From the NCBI GenBank assembly GCA_029339195.1, contig JAPTJF010000764.1, forward strand, positions 1 to 15,471: 15,471 nucleotides of DNA, written 5' to 3'. The translations under genes and the position numbers were made by a program. Below, piece after piece: positions 10,001 to 15,471 of this stretch (position 1 is the stretch's first letter; every line of letters starts with the position of its first letter). The notes under the pieces are model-generated. The model searched no databases, had not been told where the DNA came from, and was given only the letters and a program-made list of their open reading frames with translations. The DNA is from Micractinium sp. NFX-FRZ. Taxonomy: Eukaryota > Chlorophyta > Trebouxiophyceae > Chlorellales > Chlorellaceae.

Positions 10001-13000
10001 AGTCGTCGGACGCCGTGATCTCCAGAGTCTTCAGCAGCGACGTCAGGCGGTCGTAGCAGAAGCGAAGCGTCTTGCCCTCGATGTTCACAGCCTGGGGGGA
10101 GGGATGGAGGGAGGGGAGGAGGGAGGGGAGGGGGAGTTGACACCCAGGGAGCGGGCAAGTGAGGAGTGCAGCGGCAGCACTGCGCTTCCATCAGGCTGTG
10201 CTTGCAAACCAACCAAAGATGGAGAAAGAGCCGGATGGTCCCAGCATGCCCTGCCCAGCACCGCCACCTGCCCGCCCGACCTGCTCCCGGCCTCAGCCCC
10301 ATCCCTGGCCTCCTTTAACCCGTGTTTTGCAGCCTCACCTGCTGCAATGCAGCCAGGAAGGTGGCGGGAGACTCGGACACCACCTGCCCCACCGTCAGCC
10401 GCTGCCGCAGGAAGGCCAGGAAGCGCTGCAGGAAGGCCAGGAAGTGTTCTGCAGGCACAGGCGGCAGGGCGGGGCAGGCAAGGGGGTGGGTCAAGGTGAG
10501 ATGTGCAGGCAGGCAGGTGAACCAGGGGCGGCGGAGGTGCAGGCAGGCAGGTGAGAAGGCCTGAAGGTGGGGTGCGGAGCTGTGTACTGGGCCGTACAGC
10601 ACAGCAGAGCACGGCACAGCACATTTCGGAAGAGGATTCAGCTCACAGTTTGCTCTGCAAAGTTCTGTCCCCACACCTCCACTCCTTCACTCAGCCCGGG
10701 CTGGCCACCCACTCCACCCGTGCCCCTCCCCCTTCTCCTCCTCTTTCTCAACCCTACCCTCAACCTCCTGCCTCCTCTCTCCAATCCTGCCCACAACCTC
10801 CTGCCTCCTCTTTTTCAACTCCACCCTCAACCTCCTGGTGCCACTTTCTCATCCTAACCCATAACCCTCCTGCCCTCCTGCCCACCAACCTGCTCGACGG
10901 ATGTTGCCAGGCACCGCCTCCCGCAGCACGTCCTCAGGCAGGGCCGGGTTGGCCAGCCACCGCTGCGCATCCTCCTGCAGAGCAGGGCAGGGCAGGGCAG
11001 CGCAGCACAAGGGCGGAGCGAATTCAGAAAAGAAGCGCACGAGAGGTTGGGCACACATGCATGGCAGCACCGCTGCGGTTGGCCAGCCACCGCTGCGTGA
11101 ACTCCTGCAAGGCTGCCGGTGGGCTGGGTGGACTCAGACAGGGTGGCACGTCGGAGCAGGGAGAGGCATGCTGCCACCCAGGGTGCTAGCACCGCCCATA
11201 CCTTGCACCTCATCCCACCCACCTCTGCGCTGCCCCAGCCGGGAGCACCTTGCCACCCCACTGGTCCCTCACCCCAGCGCACAACACACCTCTTGCCCTA
11301 GCCTGCCCCCTCACTCCCCCCGTGGCACACCTCCTGCAGTGCGCCCTGCTGCTGCAGGCCCGACAGGAGCCGCTGGTACTCTTGCCGCAGCCGCCCCGCA
11401 TCCGTCTCCTTGACCCGCTCAATCTCGCGCCGCAGGGTGGAGATGTTGCGCCCAGCGGCATCCAGCGTCTGCTGCCGCAGGTTGACTGCAGGGCAGGGCA
11501 GGGAAAAGGGGCGGACATTGTAGATGAGTGAGGGGAGCGGGAGCTTGCGAACAAGTGCTGCTGCCGGTTGGCTGCATGGGGGCAGAGCGTATGTGGATGT
11601 GCATGCTTGAGTGCTGGGTGAAGAGGACAGGGAGGAGAGTCAACGTGAGCACTGGGGTTGGCCCGCACCCAGCAGCATCCAGCGTCTGCTGCCACAGGTT
11701 TGAGTTACAACAGGTTGGGCGGCGAGCGCCGGGCAGAGGGTTGAAGCAGCCAGGGGGCGAGGAGGCAGAGAGATGGTGGTAACAAACAGACGCTCCTGGC
11801 TTAGAGGAAGCTAAGCAGGCATGGCGCGCGCTCCCGCCAGCTCACCCTGCCCACCCCACTCCACCCCACCACCCCCCTGCCCCACCGCCCCCCGCACCCG
11901 ACAGCGCCTCGATGCACACGTTGTCTATGTTGTGTGCCTCGTCAAACACCACCACGCACTCCTTCTCCATCTCGCGGGACACCATTTGGGAGACCTTGGG
12001 GTCAATCATGTACTGCGGGCGGGGGGGAGGCGGGGAGACGGGCGGGCAGAAGCGGCGGTGGTGAGTCGTAAAGTAGCAAAGCAAACACGCGATGATGGCT
12101 TCGCCCTGCTGGTCACCGGCACGGCTGCGGCGGGGAGGCGGGGTGAGGGGGGATTGGGACTGAGTCTGCCTCCACAACCGGGGTGGCCCAGAACCACCAG
12201 GTGGGGCGGGGGACCGCGCAGTGCGCGCTTTGGTGGACAGGACAGTTTCGGAAACCCTCGTGCCCCAGTTGAAAGTCTAGGCTAGGCTGAAACCTGACTG
12301 GCAGTTGTGTGACCACTGTGTTGGAACCTCAGCAGCCGTGTGGCAACTCCCCTTTCCCTGGTAGAGGAGACAGCAACAACAGCACCAGTGTGTCCCTTCC
12401 ACACAATCACACCTGCTAGTCGTGCACCAACCGCGTTGGCCTGGCAAGGCACGTGGCAACTCCCCTTTGCTGGCGAGTGGAAGCTGGCAGAAGCTTTCAA
12501 GTAGGCCCCCACAGGCGCACCTGGTAGTTATAAACTCCCACGTGGCAGCTCCCCTTCAAATGGTGGGTGCAAGCTGGCAGGAGTAGGGTCTCACAAGCAG
12601 GCGCACCTGGTAGTTGTAGACCACCACGTTGGCATAGGCAATCATGTGGCGCGCCAGGAAGTAGGGGCACCACTGGCGCTTGCGCCCCACCACCCGCAGG
12701 TCGTGCAGCGTGTACACGCCTGCAGGGCCGGGAGGGTGGGCAGGAGGGGCAGGAGGGGAGGGCACCAGGGGCTGAGGGCGTGGCAGCGGTGTTGACTGTG
12801 AAGCGTGTACAAACGTACAATACAAGGGAGGGGGGCTGTGCAGCTCGCCAGCTCATGTGCAATCAGTGGGGCCTACGCTCCCATGCCAACTCGCTGCCCG
12901 CCAGAACAAAGTCCCGCATCATCCCAGCGGCGCCCAACCGCCACTCCGCGCCGGCACCATTGCCAGCCACCTACACACGCGCAGACACGCACACACACAC

Positions 13001-15182
13001 AGAAGGGGATCCAGCCAGCCCGCCAGCCTCGCGTACCCTTCCCCCTTGTCAAATGGAAACCAAATCTCACTGTCCACTCATCGTGGCACAGCATGACCTG
13101 CAACCAACCGGCCCTCTCGCGCCACAGCATCCAGCCCGCCAAGACGCCGCCCACCACACCCCCTGCCACCTCATCAGCCGGCCGCCACCAACCAGCACTA
13201 CACACACACTCCCACCTGCGTCCAGGCGGCCATCAGGGCCCGCCGCATCCAGCCCCTCAAACAGGCCGCACGTCTCGATGTCCGGGTCCGCCTGCGCCCG
13301 CTCCCGCACCCAGGGCGCCGTCAGCCGCATGCACTTGGCATCCACGCTCTCCCGCGACCCCTCCTCTGCACGGGCGGGCGTGCGTGTGCAGGTGAGGGCA
13401 TGGGCAGGTGAGGGCACAGGCACGCAAGGGGCAGGGGGCAAGGCAGCACGACGGGTGTGCCATCAACGGCACACTGTGTGCACAGCACAGCAACCGAACC
13501 AGCAGACAGCTCATGAGCCGTCAGCACTCAGCCCGGCCGCAAGCCAGCTCAGCTGCCAGCACATGAGCCGTCAGCACCCAAGCCCAGCCGCAGGCCCGGC
13601 AACCACATCTGATGAAGCATCCGCACCCAGCCCGGCAGCAGGCCGGCTCAGCGGCCAGCACATGAGCCGTCAGCACCCAGCCCAGCAGCAGGCAGGCTCA
13701 GCTGCCCGCCCATACGCTGTCCGCAGCTCAGCAGCAGGCCAGGTCAGCGCTGCCAGCTCACCCATGACCACGGGGTGTATGCACAGGTTCTTGCGGCTGC
13801 TCAGGCCCAGCGCCAGGATCTGGGGCGCGCCCCCGCCCTCCTGGAAGTAGCGCTGGCGGTACGCCATCAGCTCTTTGAGCTCGGCCAGCACCTGGGGTGG
13901 GTGGTTTTGCAGGTTGAAGGCATGGCGCATTCAGCAGGGTGGGTGTTGGGGATGAGAGGGGAAGAGGGGTGTGTTTGAGGGTGGGCAGCGGGCTGGCCTC
14001 CCTCCTTAGGATCACAACATCAGGGCCTGTGGTGTGGAGGGGAGAGGGATGGGCGAAACGCGGGCCAAAAACAAGGGTAGGTGGGCTGGCAGCCCAAGCA
14101 CACCCCAGGCACTTGTCCAACCTGCATACCCGTCTCCCTGGCCCCCCCCCCCCCCCGGCAGCGTATGTGGAACTCCCCAATTCCTCAGCTCCCCTACTCC
14201 TCAGCTGACCCCCACCTCGTGCCGTATCGTGTGCCTGCCTGTGCCTGCCGACCCCCATCATGTGCCTGCCCTGTGCCGGCCAGCAGACCAACCACCCCTG
14301 GTCCACAGCCCTCAGCACCCACAAAGCCAGCCGGCAGCCCCTGTTTAACGAGCGCCCCTCCCACCCTCCCTCACCTTCTCCATCTCCGGCACTGTGCGTG
14401 TGCAGTAGATGAGCTTGCCCACCTCTGGGTGTGCCAGCTGGTACGACGTGATCAGGGACAGCAGCGTGATGGTCTTGCCCGTGCCCGTGGGCATCTGCGT
14501 CAGGGGGCAGGCAGGGCAGGGAGGGGTGCATTTTGGGTGCGGTCACAGCCAGCATGGCTTGGTCGAGAGCTGCCCACCGCCTGTGTGCATCTGCGACATG
14601 GAGGGAGGGAGGGGCAGGCGCCCAAGGGAGGCAGGGGCAGGGGCTCAAACAAACACGGTCGGCAGCACAGAGGGGCATGAAGAGTGGGGCAACTGTGCCG
14701 CTGCCGCCGCCAGTTAATCAGCTCTCACTATTGTTGCGGCGCTGCCACCGCCCCCCATGCCACACCTGGCTGTACCCCTCTGATCCACCGCCACTCCCAA
14801 TGTCTGCTGCCTGCATGCTGGCACTGCCGCCTGCCAGCCGTCCCAACTGACGCCCCAGTGCCTGTTTGCAGCACAACTTCCTCATCCCCTCTTCCTGATA
14901 CCGATCTTCCCGTGGGGCCAGGTATGCTCATTGCTTGCCGGCACTGCTGCACGACCTACGCCGCCGCCGCCGCCGCCGGGTGCCGCCACCGCCGCAACCG
15001 CCACCGCCATCGCAGCAGCAGCATCCTTGCCGGCCCCGCCAATTTGCCCGGGCCCTCACCTCCAACAGGCAGTGGCCCTTGGCGTCCAGCGAGTGCTTGA
15101 GCTCCAGCATGTACTGATACTGCTCTGGGTAGATGAACTCATAGGGGAAGTAGACGGTGAGCCCCTCCAGCAGGAACTTCAT
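7043..15182 (-). CDS. XPD: XPD/RAD3/ERCC2 5'-3' DNA helicase, TFIIH subunit (17 exons)
   Basis: Iron-sulfur superfamily 2 helicase of TFIIH; it unwinds DNA in nucleotide-excision repair and anchors the CAK module. Exons: 15182-15060, 14494-14375, 13891-13762, 13365-13216, 12719-12607, 12012-11898, 11485-11331, 10974-10890, 10448-10339, 10091-9900, 9621-9443, 9181-9081, 8806-8691, 8456-8341, 8157-8050, 7772-7633, 7311-7043. They sum to 2322 nt: 773 residues plus stop (human 760). Seen: start [20 protein letters not shown]; Walker A MPTGTGKT (42-49); 4Fe-4S cysteines C118, C136, C157 and C192, each human position +2; DEAH 236-239; Arch domain about 245-445; TSGTLSP 461-467; [11 protein letters not shown] 604-614; motif [12 protein letters not shown] from 666; MAQPYDR near the end. 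A Gly/Ala/Pro-rich tail replaces the human C-terminus. Fifteen introns are GT-AG; intron 14 is GC-AG. It is the best-supported gene here; exon 7's 3' end is the least certain boundary. Confidence 0.97.
8019..8050 (-). repeat. (TGGG)n array directly after the exon 15 donor, possible G-quadruplex
   Basis: In the transcript sense, intron 15 starts GT and then has GGG tracts at 8047-8045, 8043-8041, 8039-8037 and 8035-8033, separated by single T bases; two more GGG tracts follow. This fits the compact parallel G-quadruplex motif and begins two bases inside the intron. Folding is not shown. Confidence 0.7.
8158..8340 (-). other. GC-AG intron (XPD intron 14)
   Basis: The exon 14 end reads TTCTTCAG followed by GCGAGTGCGG, and exon 15 begins after TGTGCAG. 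Joining AG with C gives Ser and restores the conserved GRGAVFF-SVARGK block (human GRGAILLSVARGK). No GT nearby gives the right frame. CAG|GCGAGT is the strong consensus expected of the minor GC-AG class, which is spliced by the ordinary U2 spliceosome. Confidence 0.85.
8530..8563 (-). repeat. Copy of an exon 13 segment inside XPD intron 13
   Basis: This stretch matches exon 13 positions 8706-8739 at about 26 of 34 positions, direct orientation. The translation still shows the kinship: [12 protein letters not shown] in the intron against [12 protein letters not shown] in the exon. It lies 176 bp into the transcript-downstream direction from its exon source. Confidence 0.75.
9003..9040 (-). 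repeat. Probable copy of an exon 12 segment inside XPD intron 12
   Basis: It resembles exon 12 positions 9094-9132 in direct orientation, with a shared ctgcgcatg core, gacctg at one end and a similar flank. Translated, it reads MRSGMQV against MRSDPQV in the exon. The match is weaker than those in introns 5-7 and needs a gap. Confidence 0.55.
9690..9713 (-). repeat. Probable copy of an exon 11 segment inside XPD intron 10
   Basis: This 24-nt stretch matches exon 11 positions 9553-9576 at 20 of 24 positions without gaps, direct orientation, offset 137 bp. The exon segment encodes AMRPVFAK. It is short, so chance cannot be excluded, but it fits the pattern in the neighbouring introns. Confidence 0.5.
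10728..10873. repeat. Pyrimidine-rich minisatellite, about 33-bp unit (XPD intron 8)
   Basis: The plus strand has caacctcctg at 10761, 10794 and 10828, with a related cataaccctcctg near 10860, separated by T/C-rich stretches. Periods are 33, 34 and 32 bp. On the transcribed sense this is a purine-rich array in the 5' part of intron 8, close to the exon 8 donor. Confidence 0.75.
11075..11109 (-). repeat. Copy of exon 8 5' end and acceptor inside XPD intron 7
   Basis: A 35-nt stretch matches 10945-10979 (exon 8 start plus acceptor) at about 29 of 35 positions, with a 21-nt exact core. It keeps TGCAG|GAG, so it carries a plausible decoy 3' splice site at 11105. The offset is 130 bp, not a multiple of three; using it would insert out-of-frame sequence with an early stop. 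Confidence 0.82.
11668..11700 (-). repeat. Copy of exon 7 5' part inside XPD intron 6
   Basis: A 33-nt stretch matches 11451-11483, the beginning of exon 7, at about 31 of 33 positions, in direct orientation and 217 bp upstream in the transcript sense. The copy no longer has an AG where the exon 7 acceptor is, so it should not act as the same splice site. Confidence 0.85.
12288..12634 (-). repeat. Tandem partial copies of exon 5 3' end and donor site within XPD intron 5
   Basis: The real exon 5 end and 5' splice site (12634-12601; GT at 12606-12605) recur in the same orientation inside intron 5. The nearest copy, at 12548-12515 (GT at 12520), matches about 29 of 34 positions by eye and keeps CAG|GTGCGCC. 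An older copy lies near 12442-12407 (GT at 12412). A still weaker one lies near 12330-12288 (GT at 12293). A block reading gtggca(a/g)ctcccctt on the plus strand also recurs near 12340, 12452 and 12541. Spacings are about 86, 108 and 119 bp, and similarity falls with distance from the exon. Confidence 0.8.
12974..13002. repeat. CA-rich simple repeat (XPD intron 4)
   Basis: A short interrupted CA tract (cacgcgcagacacgcacaca-type) in intron 4. No function is apparent. Confidence 0.7.
13096..13151 (-). repeat. Probable copy of exon 4 3' end and donor inside XPD intron 4
   Basis: It resembles the exon 4 end (13214-13269), including the GCAG|GT donor, at roughly three-quarters identity with small gaps, offset about 118 bp. 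The best part is a shared gcatccagccc block. The sequence is GC-rich, so this is a tentative call supported mainly by its position and order. Confidence 0.5.
13511..13757. repeat. Minisatellite, about 50-bp unit, about 5 copies (XPD intron 3)
   Basis: Units begin near 13511, 13561, 13610, 13661 and 13711 and share catgagccgtcagcaccc followed by an agcc/cagcagg-rich part ending in gctcagctgccagca. Units 1, 2 and 4 are closest; units 3 and 5 are diverged. The array ends a few bases from the exon 3 donor (GT at 13761-13760). Confidence 0.85.
14142..14156. repeat. Poly(C) run of 15 (XPD intron 2)
   Basis: Fifteen consecutive C on the plus strand, that is, a G15 run in the XPD transcript sense, in mid-intron. 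Its length is probably unstable and prone to sequencing error. Confidence 0.9.
14959..15023. repeat. CCG/CAG trinucleotide-rich tract (XPD intron 1)
   Basis: Six pure CCG units (14961-14978) are followed by imperfect CCG/CCA units and a short CAG run, within intron 1 close to the exon 1 donor. Confidence 0.85.
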
Positions 15183-15471
15183 CGCGATCGATCAGTTGCC
15201 CGCCGGGAGGCAGGGCGACAAGCGCGGCACCCGCGATCACTCCGGCATGTTTCAGGCCGCCCCGGTGGAAACTTGCGGTGGAATGCTGTTTTTTTGATGC
15301 TGGTGATGCTGCCGAGCGGGGGCGGAATGTGTGCCAATTGCCAGGTCCCCGCCCCGACCTGCCACCACGGCACTCCTCCCTGCGGGTTGCTGCACGCGTG
15401 GCACGCTAGGGAGTGCAAGCGAGAGTTTGGGGCAGCGGGCGGCGGGAGGGGCGCTTGCATGTGCCCGGCAC
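15183..15471. other. XPD 5' flank
   Basis: Promoter or 5' UTR of XPD. Immediately upstream of the ATG is a GATCGATCGCG palindromic stretch. A T7 run with gatgctggtgatgctg lies near 15291-15311, and a ccaattg near 15334. A 93-codon minus frame (15460-15179) overlaps the XPD ATG in another frame and is not recognised. Confidence 0.6.

Noticed and set aside
12567..13850. 427-codon plus-strand frame
   Set aside because: Covers XPD exons 3-5 antisense plus minisatellite; low-complexity Pro/Ala/His/Ser content and no recognisable domain.

Overview
The window looks like nuclear DNA from a green alga (Chlorophyta), probably a GC-rich trebouxiophyte of the Chlorella/Micractinium type; the lineage is an inference. 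The grounds are LHCII proteins of the green-algal LHCBM type, many short GT-AG introns with pyrimidine-rich 3' ends, strong G/C preference at third codon positions, and a TGTAA-type poly(A) signal. Nothing bacterial or organellar was seen.

Three spliced genes lie on the minus strand and fill most of the window. From right to left: (1) 15182-7043, a complete 17-exon gene for XPD/RAD3/ERCC2, the iron-sulfur DNA helicase of TFIIH. All splice phases close and the predicted protein is 773 residues. (2) 6127-4123, a 6-exon LHCII chlorophyll a/b-binding protein gene (239 residues as read, with a doubtful C-terminus). (3) 2011-1, a second 6-exon LHCII gene whose last exon runs off the left edge (223 residues visible). 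The two LHCII genes are tandem paralogues with the same transit-peptide exon. The LHC proteins bind pigment in the thylakoid antenna, while XPD acts in the nucleus in transcription initiation and nucleotide-excision repair, so their adjacency need not be functional.

Between genes: 2012-4122 is a 2.1-kb spacer (3' region of the right-hand LHC gene plus promoter of the left-hand one). 6128-7042 is a 0.9-kb spacer (XPD 3' region plus promoter of the right-hand LHC gene). 15183-15471 is the XPD 5' flank. I found no convincing extra gene, tRNA, snoRNA or transposon in them. The long plus-strand frames are antisense shadows of the GC-rich genes.

The most unusual signal is in the XPD introns. At least seven of the 16 carry direct-orientation, diverged copies ('echoes') of the neighbouring exon or exon boundary, some with the splice site kept; intron 5 has up to three. 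Other notable points: a GC-AG intron, a four-G-tract motif starting at a 5' splice site, several intronic minisatellites, and paralogous LHC genes that share long blocks of 100% exon identity but have introns at shifted positions. No wholly new biological system was identified.
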